This document shows, piece after piece, positions 45,086 to 55,100 of a stretch of DNA of 64,000 nt (position 1 is its first letter; each line of letters starts with the position of its first letter). The DNA is taken from assembly GCA_020726505.1 (NCBI GenBank), contig JAHLEZ010000005.1, positions 2,356,001 to 2,420,000 on the forward strand, written 5' to 3'. Under the pieces are notes generated by a model. The model was not told the origin of the DNA and did no database searches. It saw nothing but the letters and a program-made list of their open reading frames with translations. The position numbers and the translations under genes are program-made. The DNA is from Leptodontidium sp. MPI-SDFR-AT-0119. Lineage: Eukaryota > Ascomycota > Leotiomycetes > Helotiales > Leptodontidiaceae.

Positions 45086-46481
45086 ATGACCGAAAGACTC
45101 AGCTCCATTCTCAAGCACTTGACTCCCAGCTCCTCTGGGTTGTCCCAAATGTAAGCTGCACATCTCCATTTCCAAGCACATGCTAACCATCAACAGCACC
45201 TCAAAGAACGCCGACGATGTAGTTATAACCCTCGCCATTCGAACACCTCTCGCAAAGGGCTTCAAGGGAGGATTCAAGGACACAGAGCTCGATTACCTCG
45301 TCTATGCCTTGTTGAAGAAGGTCATCGAGAAGTCCAGAATCGACCCTCAACTTGTTGAGGATATCTGCTGTGGCAACGTACGTCTACGAGTCTGCGAAGC
45401 TCTACAATGACTAACAAGGACTTCCAGGTCTCTGATGGCAAAGCCGCATACAAAGTTCGAGCAGCGGCTCTCGCTGCCGGATTCCCAAACACAACCGCTG
45501 CCTCCACCGTGAACCGATTCTGCTCGTCTGGATTGAAGGCAACACAAGACATTGCGAACCAGATTGCATCCGGAAACATCGATATCGGTGTTGCCATGGG
45601 TGCAGAAATGATGTCCGTTGGCGGTGACCGTCTCGAGAAGCCCTTCCACCCCGAAATTCTTGAGAACCAGGAGTCCAGAGACTGCATGCAACCTATGGGC
45701 CAGACATCCGAGAACGTAGGCAAGGATTTCAATATCTCGCGTGAGCAGCAGGACAGATTCGCCGCAGAGAGTTACCAGCGTGCAGAGGCGGCACAAAAGG
45801 CAGGTTGGTTCGACGATGAGATCGTGCCGATTGTTGCCGAGGTTAAGGATCCCAAGACTGGAGATGTAAAGAAGATTACTTTGACCAAGGATGAGGGTCC
45901 AAGATGGGGCACCACTTACGAGGGATTGAGCAAGATTCGCCCAGCTTTCCCAGACTTTGGTGACAAGTCTACTGGAGGAAACTCTTCCCAGGTTACTGAT
46001 GGAGGTATGTTGCTTGCTATGATGTGGGAGATTCCATATGCTAATAATTACAGCTGCTGCCGTGCTCTTGATGAAGCGTTCCCGTGCCATTGAGCTTGGC
46101 CAACCAATCCTCGCAAAGTACGTCGGTGCTACTGTCGCCGGTCTTGCTCCCCGTATCATGGGTATTGGCCCATCTATCGCCATCCCCAAGCTCCTCTCCA
46201 AATACAACATCACAATCGACGACTGTGATATCATCGAAGTCAACGAGGCATTTGCCTCTATGGCCGTCTACTGCAAAGACGTTCTCAAGATTCCACACGA
46301 GAAGATGAACATCCGCGGTGGGGCTATTGCTCTTGGTCATCCTCTGGGTGCTACAGGTACAAGACAGATTGTCACAGGTCTCAGTGAGGCGAGGAGACAG
46401 AAGAAGAAGGTCCTATTGACGAGCATGTGTATTGGTACTGGACAGGGTATGGCGGGTTTGTTTATCAACGAGCAGTTGTGA
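45086..46481 (+). CDS. Peroxisomal 3-ketoacyl-CoA thiolase
   Basis: Four exons: 45086-45150, 45197-45377, 45428-46004 and 46054-46481, with introns of 46, 50 and 49 bp; 416 aa. It catalyses the last step of beta-oxidation, cutting 3-ketoacyl-CoA with CoA to acetyl-CoA and a shortened acyl-CoA. Residues 4-12, RLSSILKHL, match the PTS2 peroxisome signal (R-L-x5-H-L). Catalytic residues: nucleophile Cys 114 in NRFCSSGLKAT, His 370 in GGAIALGHPLGATG, and Cys 400 in MCIGTGQGMAGL. Length and motifs match Pot1/Fox3-type thiolases. The first intron falls nine codons after the PTS2, separating targeting signal from enzyme, a common layout in fungal thiolase genes. It lies 482 bp after the acylphosphatase gene on the same strand. 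Confidence 0.95.
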
Positions 46482-46655
46482 TTTGTACTCTTATTTAGCA
46501 TCTGGGGTTTAGGTTTCAAAAAATACGTAACTCCTTTGTTTGACTTGTTTGGTGTAAATCATCACGTGTTCGCGGTGTTTGTGCCAGACTTCTATTTATT
46601 CAAGGTGGAAGGTAGCAAGTGTCATTCCTTAACAAGTATTCTTTTGACTTTGATC

Positions 46656-47970
46656 ATGGATCCTCTTCCTATTGGAGCGGCCATACCTGGCTTACTTACT
46701 TCAGCCATCAAGATGACTCGTTTACTCAAAGACTTCAACTCGTTCCCAGGTGCACCAGAGTCCCTAGTCGGAGCACTCAATAATCTCATTTTCACCTCAT
46801 CCGCCTTGAACGAACTCAAGCCCATTCTTGACAACTTTGCTTCAGTACCAACAGAAACCCAGGAAGCGATTCCGTTCACGCACCTTCTTGTCCCTCTCAC
46901 AGGATGTGTCTATGCATTTTCAAGACTTGAGAAGATTATCGACGAAGTTCGCAGAGATGTCTACCTCCCCATACCGACCACAAACTTCACCAATAGACCT
47001 CCCCAGCGAGAAGCCGTAGTTTCGGATTATAAAGGAAATGAGATCTCTCTAATGGACATATTTTGGGACATTGAGTTGGGTAATAGGTCCCGGGCAAGGC
47101 GCAAGAATGTGGATGCTTAGAAACCGGATATTTTAGACAAAGCAGATGGTAGACGACGAAGTTCAAGGCAGCGGCACGTTTTTGACGCAGATTCCTGGTT
47201 CGCGAGAGAGGGAGAGATTCGACACCTGGTCGATAGCTTGGAAATCCAGCTGAAGTCATTAGAGGCGCTGGTGGCAATGCTTAGACGTACGTCTAACGTC
47301 CAGTCCCCGAAAGTGGTTGAAATTGCTAACCCACATCTCCAGAACATCAAAGCGGGACTTACATGACTTGCAACTCCGATGTGCCCGTCTCACGGTAGTA
47401 GCGCTTGAGCAAAACTCAGATCTCACAACTCACATCAAGACCATCGAAGCGGAATACCCGCCAACCCAAATCGACTACCACGCATCTACCATATCAGAGA
47501 TTCTAGCTGCCTTACCACAGGAAAGGTTGCATTACGGATGTCGAGCTTACATTCAAGCCTGCGTAACTAGCCACCCGCCCGCTAACAACCTTCACAAACT
47601 AGCCAGTCTCGACACACTCAACTATTGGACACTGCCTGTCCTACCGATCCACATTACGAACAGCTCTTGGTATCGTTTTCCCTGTGGCACACTATCTTGT
47701 CATTTACCCGAAACACCGTCAACATTCACCATCTCCCTCATACTCTTAAACCGCAAAATTGTTCTGTTCACGATCTCGGCTGAGACTACTTGTCTGGAGA
47801 TCAAGCAGACGATTGGACAGACTGAAGGCATATATCTAGATCAACAATATCATGTCAGCGAGCCGGATTACAGATGGTTGCCCGAGAGTGTTGTCCTTGT
47901 TGATAGAGGAATCACGGAAGGAACGAGGATCCATGTTCTTTTCCCGCTCTGGGGGAGGGAGAGGCTGTAG
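46656..47970 (+). CDS. PigL_N/STAND-type N-terminal domain protein, probably fused to a ubiquitin-like C-terminus
   Basis: My model has exons 46656-47079, 47137-47290 and 47343-47970, 401 aa. Residues 1-105 (MDPLPIGAAIPGLLTSAIK..., LNELKPILDNF, LTGCVYAFSRLEKII) match the helical PigL_N domain found at the N-terminus of fungal STAND/NLR-like proteins. The first intron (GTAATA...ATTTTAG, 57 bp) removes an in-frame TAG at 47118 and restores WFAREGEIRHLVDSLE, the helix that normally follows. The last exon has no own ATG near its start. Its end, about residues 310-395, reads like a beta-grasp: TFTISLILLNRKIVLFTI, CLEIKQTIGQTEGI, DQQYHV, GITEGTRIHVLFPLWGR. The fusion needs the donor GTCTAA at 47291; the stronger donor GTACGT at 47287 ends the protein at 47398. 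So fusion, alternative splicing or decay are all open. Confidence 0.6.
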
Positions 47971-48591
47971 AAGGTTAGCGATGTTGACCCTCGCGGGCTG
48001 TTGGGACGTCACCGTGTTGTTCATTACAGCGATTCAAGATTTTGTTGGAGATCTCTTCTTGATAGCAGGACCTGTTAATCATACCTTGGTTCAGGTGTCC
48101 CCAGCACAGTTTTCTGTATCATGAGAAGGAATTCGCATTTCCTTTCCCAGCTTTTTCCAATTCTGTGAGTGTCGAATCGCTGTGTTTCAGGATGTTTGGA
48201 TACACGAGCGAGGTCTTTAGAAGCTTAGAAACTCTAGAAGATCATTTCAATACAGGTATTAAATTCATCAACTGTCACCATCAGACTGAAATTTGGACAT
48301 TGTTCCGATACTGTCTGATGTCATGGGTCTATTTTGACACATCGAAAATAACTTTGAAACTGAAGATTAAAGCTCGCTTTTGCTGCGTTTGCTTGTAGGA
48401 GATCCCATAAAACTGGAATACAGAGTAACAATTCTCGCATCAGTGTCAACAAAAGAAAGGGGACGGGGGAAAGACTAGCGAGATACACTAGCGCCTCACC
48501 GCCCGGCAGAAAAGTGTCGATATCCCAAAATTTCCTCTGCCCAGCAATCCATCCATCCATCCCCAGCTATCACCCAACCCAACCCAACACA
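47971..48591. other. Intergenic region
   Basis: Promoter and leader of ESF1, with a (ATCC)n run at 48548-48562. No gene recognised. Confidence 0.4.
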
Positions 48592-50679
48592 ATGCCTAAA
48601 CAAAAAGCCCCCAAAGGCGCTGCAGCTGCAGAGGCCTCCGATATGTCCGACCCGAGATTCTCCAACTTCTCAACCGACCCTCGATTCCGCCTCCCGTCAA
48701 AGAAACACACACGCACGAAAATCGACAAGCGTTTCTCGCGCATGCTGAAGGATGATGACTTCTCCAATTCGGCGACTGTAGATCGATATGGCAGGAAGCT
48801 GAGCACGGGTGGGAAGAAGAAGGCGCTCCAGCGATTATACGTCCCGGACGAGGAGGAGGAGGAGGAGGAAGAAGAGGCAGATGTAGAGGTTGAGGATGAT
48901 GAGGTTGTCGAGAAGGAATTGAAGCGCGCCGAAGCTTATGATCCTGCGAGAGGCGGTGGTTTCTCCTCATCAGAAGACGAAGATGAGGAGGACGAAGAGG
49001 AAGGAGGAGTGGAGATTGTTGAGGAGGAATTCCCAGATCTGCAAGCTGAGTCTGCTGCTGTGGACATGGGAGAGGTTTCTTCGAGAATTGCGGTTGTGAA
49101 TATGGATTGGGATAATATTAGGTCTGCGGATCTGATGGCAGTATTCTCGAGTTTCGTACGACCTGGAGGAAAGATTTTAAAGATCTCGATATACCCCAGC
49201 GAATTCGGCAAGGAGCGCATGGAGCGTGAGGAATTGGAGGGTCCGCCAAAAGAGATTTTTGCCAGGAAGGAAGAGGAATACTCTGAGGTCGATTCTGAGG
49301 ATGACAGTGAGGATGAGGAGGAGAAAATCAAGAAAGATCTGCTGCAAGGAGACGAGGGCAAGGAATTCGACAGCGCGGCACTGCGACAATACCAACTGGA
49401 TCGATTACGGTATTACTACGCTGTGGTAATCTGCTCAGACAACGAAACCGCACAGAATGTCTACGAGAATACGGATGGCTCAGAGTACCTTTCCTCTGCT
49501 AACGTATTTGATCTGCGATTCATCCCCGACGGTGTCGAATTCGACGACAAGCCGAGAGACGAATGCGAGAGTGTACCCACTGGATACAAACCCATCGAAT
49601 TCGTCACAGATGCTCTGCAACATTCCAAATCCAAACTCACGTGGGACACGACACCAGAAGAGGCATCTCGAAAAGATGCAATCAGTCAAGCCTTCAGCGG
49701 AAGCCGCAAAGACCACCTCGACAACGATCTCCGAGCTTACCTTGGCAGCGATTCCGAGGAGGAGAGCGAAGAGGAAGCTGAAGCAGATGCTGGACCAAAA
49801 CTCTCTAAGAAAGAGCTCGCCCGCCAGAAAATGCGCGCAGCACTAGGACTCTCCGACGAACCCACCTCATCGAAGAAAACCAAAGGTCCAGTAGGAGATA
49901 TGGAAGTTACATTCACAGCTGGCCTCTCAAGTAAAGACTCAACTGGCGTCTTTGAGAACGAACCGCCTATCGACGAAACAACGGCAGAGCGCTACGTCCG
50001 TCTAGAGAAAGAGCGGAAAGCTCGCCGGAAAGAAAAAGCCAAAGCGAAGCGTGAAGGCAGGGATCCTGACGCGGAACCTGAACCAGAGGTTGAGAATGCA
50101 GATATGGGATTCGACGACCCGTTCTTTGCTACTGATGAGGCTGTCAAGGAGAAGGCTTCTAAGTCAGTTAGGAAGGAGGAGCGTCTCAAGAAACGGGAAG
50201 CTAAAGCAGCAGCTGCTGCTGCAGCTGCTTCTCAACGCGCCGAACTTGAGTTACTCATGCAGGAAAATGCCACTGAGGAAGGTGCAGGAGCCAATCTGGA
50301 TCATTTTGATATCAAAGAGATCGCGCGTGCCGAGAAGCTCAAGAAGAAAGGCAAGAAAAACAAGAAAGCCAAAGAAGTCGAAGGTGGCAAGCGAGGTGGT
50401 CTTCAACAAGGCTTCGAGATGGATGTTGGTGATGAGCGATTCAGCAAGTTGTTCCAGAGTCACGAGTTTGCTATCGATCCTACGAATCCTAAGTTCGTCG
50501 CTACGGATGGTATGAAGAAGTTGCTGGAGGAGGGGAGGAGGAAGAGGGATAGAGATGTGGGTGAGGGAGAGGAGGCGGTTGTTAAGAAGAGTAAAAAGAG
50601 GAAAGGTGGGGAGGTGGATGAGGGGAAGAGCGAGTTGAGTGGGCTTGTGGAGAAGATTAGCAAGAAGGTCAGGCAGTGA
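48592..50679 (+). CDS. ESF1: ESF1, pre-rRNA processing protein
   Basis: A single exon of 695 aa from the ATG at 48592 (MPKQKAPKG); the frame is open further upstream but the family starts here. It is a nucleolar factor of the small-subunit processome needed for 18S rRNA maturation. Seen: SDPRFSNFSTDPRFRLPSKK near 25-45, DKRFSRMLKDDDF, VDRYGRKLS, long acidic runs, the RRM-like core from SSRIAVVNMDWDNIRSADLMAVFSSF through GGKILKISIYPSEFGKERM, YYYAVVICSD, FIPDGVEFDDKPRDEC, LTWDTTPEEA, then Lys/Glu-rich helices. The NUC153 domain closes the protein (DERFSKLFQSHEFAIDPTNP). All landmarks of the yeast Esf1 family are present in order. No introns. Confidence 0.96.
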   Translation: MPKQKAPKGAAAAEASDMSDPRFSNFSTDPRFRLPSKKHTRTKIDKRFSRMLKDDDFSNSATVDRYGRKLSTGGKKKALQRLYVPDEEEEEEEEEADVEVEDDEVVEKELKRAEAYDPARGGGFSSSEDEDEEDEEEGGVEIVEEEFPDLQAESAAVDMGEVSSRIAVVNMDWDNIRSADLMAVFSSFVRPGGKILKISIYPSEFGKERMEREELEGPPKEIFARKEEEYSEVDSEDDSEDEEEKIKKDLLQGDEGKEFDSAALRQYQLDRLRYYYAVVICSDNETAQNVYENTDGSEYLSSANVFDLRFIPDGVEFDDKPRDECESVPTGYKPIEFVTDALQHSKSKLTWDTTPEEASRKDAISQAFSGSRKDHLDNDLRAYLGSDSEEESEEEAEADAGPKLSKKELARQKMRAALGLSDEPTSSKKTKGPVGDMEVTFTAGLSSKDSTGVFENEPPIDETTAERYVRLEKERKARRKEKAKAKREGRDPDAEPEPEVENADMGFDDPFFATDEAVKEKASKSVRKEERLKKREAKAAAAAAAASQRAELELLMQENATEEGAGANLDHFDIKEIARAEKLKKKGKKNKKAKEVEGGKRGGLQQGFEMDVGDERFSKLFQSHEFAIDPTNPKFVATDGMKKLLEEGRRKRDRDVGEGEEAVVKKSKKRKGGEVDEGKSELSGLVEKISKKVRQ

Positions 50680-52183
50680 TGACTTCTCTGTGGTAATGAA
50701 ATGAATTGCACTTACTCAGCCAGGGTGGTTTCCTGATGTGCTGTCAAATTTCAAATTCGTGATTGCGGGATTCTAGCTTGTCGACCTTGACCTTATGCCC
50801 AGCCAGCTAACAAACAGCTCTCTCACTCCTTTCAGGTCCATCCGCCACCGTGTTGCAACACCTCAGCTCAAATTGGAGCGATTGTAACCCCCTTCATTCC
50901 TTTCTCCAACTCAAAAACAAAATGTCGCCCATTGAAAGCCTGGCTCAGTAATCACGCAAGTTAACAACACCCCTTTGGGCACCGTACTTCTTGCTTACGC
51001 TCTCTGGTTGATGGATTCTGACAACATTATCGAAACATTTTGAGAATATTCAAGCACTAATCTAGTATTAGATCTCATTAATCACTTTCAGTATCCTGAC
51101 AGCTCAAGCAAATCTTGGACCCATTTATATTTACACGTATCCAAGATACGGATCTCCGTGTACACCGGTCTTCACCAAGCACTCCAATCAGCTCCCAATT
51201 ATTGATTCTGCCCTCCGTTGAATACCATAATTTCGTAGTCGAAAATTGAAATCCGAAAGCTGCATTCATGAGAACCACAATGTGTTCCCACTTTGAATGG
51301 CATTCAAATCCCACATTACCTTTCGTCTTCTTCGCTGTTCAAAAGCAATCATTCGCCTCCCTTCACACTTTCGAGGCTTTTACAGCTAAAATTAAATAAG
51401 TACCTCCAAAGAAATTTTTATTCACTTCTCTGTGTTCTTTCTGTATCTTTCACTTTCATTCGTTCGTCAACTTAACGCTTAAGACCATCTAGTCAACCAA
51501 ATACGTTCTCTTCACAGGCTTGAATTTGACCAAGACAGTCTCTGCGTCAAAAATCCAACAATAGCAAAATCACTTCCATCAGCGCCTTATTGTCTATTTT
51601 CCAATATTCGACAATACTCCCCTGGCTAAAATCTCACCACCTGGTCCCCGACCAATTGGCTCCACCCCTCCATTCAAAGCCCACAGCTCACCAAACATCC
51701 TGTCAAAATGCATCATTTGAAATAATCTCAGATTCGCTATTCTTTTATCTATCGCTTTTGTGGCTGTCCCTTGATGTGCCTTGCTTTGTTTTCATCGGCG
51801 GCGTCTGTAACCTCAACCCATCCCCCGTCCCATAAACCCCTCGCTCTAACCTCCCTCTACCCCGAGGTCCTAGGCCAGCCGCATAATAAATAATATACAT
51901 CGATCAATCCCAAAGCATAAGGAGATTGAGAGATTGAAGAATGTTCCCATGTAAGAGAGAGGAAAGAAAAATTCAATCTCTTGCGTCTTTCTCTCACTTC
52001 TTCCGTCTTTCGGATCGTGGTGAATTTCAATCGTAGACTCGATGTTGAATTCTTCATCAAAGTTGAAAAGTGTGTCGTGAAAATATAGACGTTGAAGTCG
52101 AAAACGAAGAAGCTGTCGAAAATGTAAAAAGGAACAGGAAATCGATATCCTCCAGCCGGTTAGTTGGCCGGAAATCCGCCAGC
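50680..52183. other. 1.5-kb region between convergent genes
   Basis: Between the 3' ends of ESF1 and the SNF2 gene. Longer than usual for a convergent gap here, but no open frame (e.g. minus 51078-51314) shows resemblance to a family. Possibly long 3' UTRs or a non-coding RNA; I see nothing definite. Confidence 0.35.
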
Positions 52184-55100
52184 TCAAATATCCTCATCTG
52201 GATCCCTAGTCTCCATCACATCCCCATATCCCTCCACGCCAACGTTATCCCAACCAAAGTCTCCTCTCTCAACACTCATTCCGCGTTGCCAATTCGGCCC
52301 ACCCCAACCCTCGCCATTCCCACGACCGCCATCAACGCCAGTGAAATCACCCGCCTCAAAGTCCCCTCCATCTTCACTTCCTCCTCCAAATCCACTCCTA
52401 CTTCTCCCAGCACCATTACCTCTACCCTCCCCATCCCCATCCTCAGACTCATAATCCGCCTCCACGCTCAAGATCTCTCCATCACCATCCGTTCTCAGAA
52501 ACCCAAACAGATTAGCGAGCTGCTTCAACGACAGCGCCGATCTCGTCTTCGAGTTCTCATCACTCATCGCCTTCTGCAGATTCTGAAGCTTATGCAGCTG
52601 CATACTCAGCATCCGCATATCAACCGTATTCTTGACCACGATCCGAGTCATGTACGTCTCTTTCTTTTGGTTGATGCGGAAGATGCGTCCGAATGCTTGT
52701 TGTTCGACCGCGTGGTTCCACCATAAGTCTAGAGAGATGCAGCGGTTTGCCCAGGGAAAGTTGAGTCTGTTGAAAGGAACGTGTCAGCAGGATTCACCAT
52801 CTTCAGAGGAGGGAAAATGAGGATCAATAACTGGAATTGGGGAAGGAATACATACCCTAAACCACCACATTTCAACCCAGCAATCAAGATCTTGGCATCA
52901 TCATCGTCACGAAAGCGCTTGATGGCTCTGTCTCGATGCTCCAGCGACGAATCGCCAGTCAAATACAAGAAGCCCCAGCCTTCGCCATTGCAGATACGGC
53001 CTATGATTCGGGCTAAGGTACGAAATTGAACGTAGATAACCACCTGGCTAAAGTCAGTTCGGTCCACCCCCGTGAAAGAATTGTCATTTCAACATCGCAA
53101 GAAAGTTTGTGGGATTGAAAATTGGAAGGAAGAGGAGAGAGGGGAAGCATACCTTATCTAGCGGCGCTTCCTCAAAGCCCTTCAGCAACAGCGCCTTGAG
53201 CGCAGTGGTCTTCGTGCTGGGCGTCAACGGAAAGCCATCATCCTTGTCGCTCTTTGTGACCCAAGTACTATCATTGGTAATCGGTTCGAAACCCATCAAA
53301 TCTCTGCCCTTGCTGAGTTTATCAACTCCTTCACCCTGATCCTCAGGTTCTTCACGCTCCTTGCCTTTGCATTTACCGCTGGCTCTCCCTTTGCTCTTAC
53401 TCTTGGAGCGACGAGAAGAGGAGGACGATTCGGGCTCGACTTGGGGGCCGATTACTTTCTCCATGCCTTCGAAGACTCGGTTGCATTCCGGACATGTCCA
53501 GTAGTCGCTTTCCTGAGCGACAAGCTGGGCGACAAAGGTCTCGATGCAGTCTTTGCAGAATATGTGGCCGCACTGTACCTCAGTTAGCCATTGTCCGCCA
53601 CTTAATCCAATACCCAAATCCAGTCTCGGTGACACCTTTCAATGTCACAAAATCCTGCTGGGACATAGAAATACTCACATCAGTCTTCAAAGGCTCAATT
53701 GGGACATCCGAGCAAAGCGAGCACGTCACTCTCTCATAAAGCTCCGTCTCATTGAGCGTCTTGAGTACACGGTCCATATCGAAGGTATGGCCATAAGAGG
53801 ATTGGCCGAACGACAGCATCTCATCATCTGGGACATCCTCGCTTCTAGCTTGGGCTTCAGCTCTAGAGGCCTCAGATGTTTCGACCCACTGGATTCGGAC
53901 TCGTTAGCATAGCTCCGAAATGGTCATTTCAATGTCACAAATTCAAGTCAGACAATGGAACCTTCCGCCAAAAGACGGAGTCGGATGGTAGAACATACCA
54001 GCTTGCACTGCTCGTAAAATGGTCTAGAAAGCTGCTGTAACTTAGCCAAGCGTACTCGCAACTCCTGCACGTCCTCCATAGTCCAGCTTTCCTTGATAGT
54101 ACGCTCGAGCATGAAAGGGTGTGAAGTGCACTGGCGGAGACGAAGGAGTTGCACCATGAACACGCCATAGTTACGACTGGCTTCACCCTTCTTGAAGAAG
54201 GCGTTCAGGTTATTGCGGAAGCGATTTTCAGTCTGTATGTCGGGTCAGCATTCTGGTCTTCGTGAGAGGACATTTGAATGTCACAAAACTGTCGAACGAC
54301 ATTGAAATCACTAATTCCCGAAGATCTAGAAAATACCACAGTAAGAGTTGGGGTAGGAGGGTACTCACAATACGATAGATAATCGATTCCTCAGGCGAGA
54401 AATGGACATATACAATTTTCGGATGTGGTGTCGGGAGCGTAATAATTGGACGATTTAGAATGGTCGTCTTCATTGTCCGACGCATCATCGTGTAGCTGAG
54501 GAGGGTGGCGATACGATTCTTGCAGTCATTGGCGTCAGGATCGCAAAAGTACTTTTGGAAAGTCGACCAATCCATGCTGTAGTTTGCCTTGAGGAAGCGG
54601 AGGTAAGGAAAGAGTCTGTATCACGAGTCAGCTTTGTTGACTTTCCCCGGGTTAAGCGACGAGGGGGTAGATTCAGGGAAGGAAAAACGCAAAACTCACT
54701 CCTCCAACCGATTTAACAAGGGTGTACCAGTCAAACACCACCGATACACACTCTTCAGATTTTGGCATGCCAAACTGGTCCGCGCAGCATTATTCTTAAT
54801 AAACTGGGCCTCATCGAGCACAACCCGATACCAATTAACCTGATGGAGCAGTCCCATGTTCTCAAGCGCACCCTTTCGCCAAGCAGGATAACCATTCCGC
54901 GCGATTTCCAACCGACCCTCTTTGTCTGGGAATGGGAATTGCTTCATCACTGTAGCGTAGGATGTTACGACGATATCAGTGTCTTCGAGAATAGAGAGTG
55001 GCACCTCGGTGGAAGTTTTGTAGTGCAGAATCTTCGAGAAGACTTTGTCCTCTACATGAAGGCCAACCTCTTCGATCCATTGCTTGGTGATTGGTGACGG

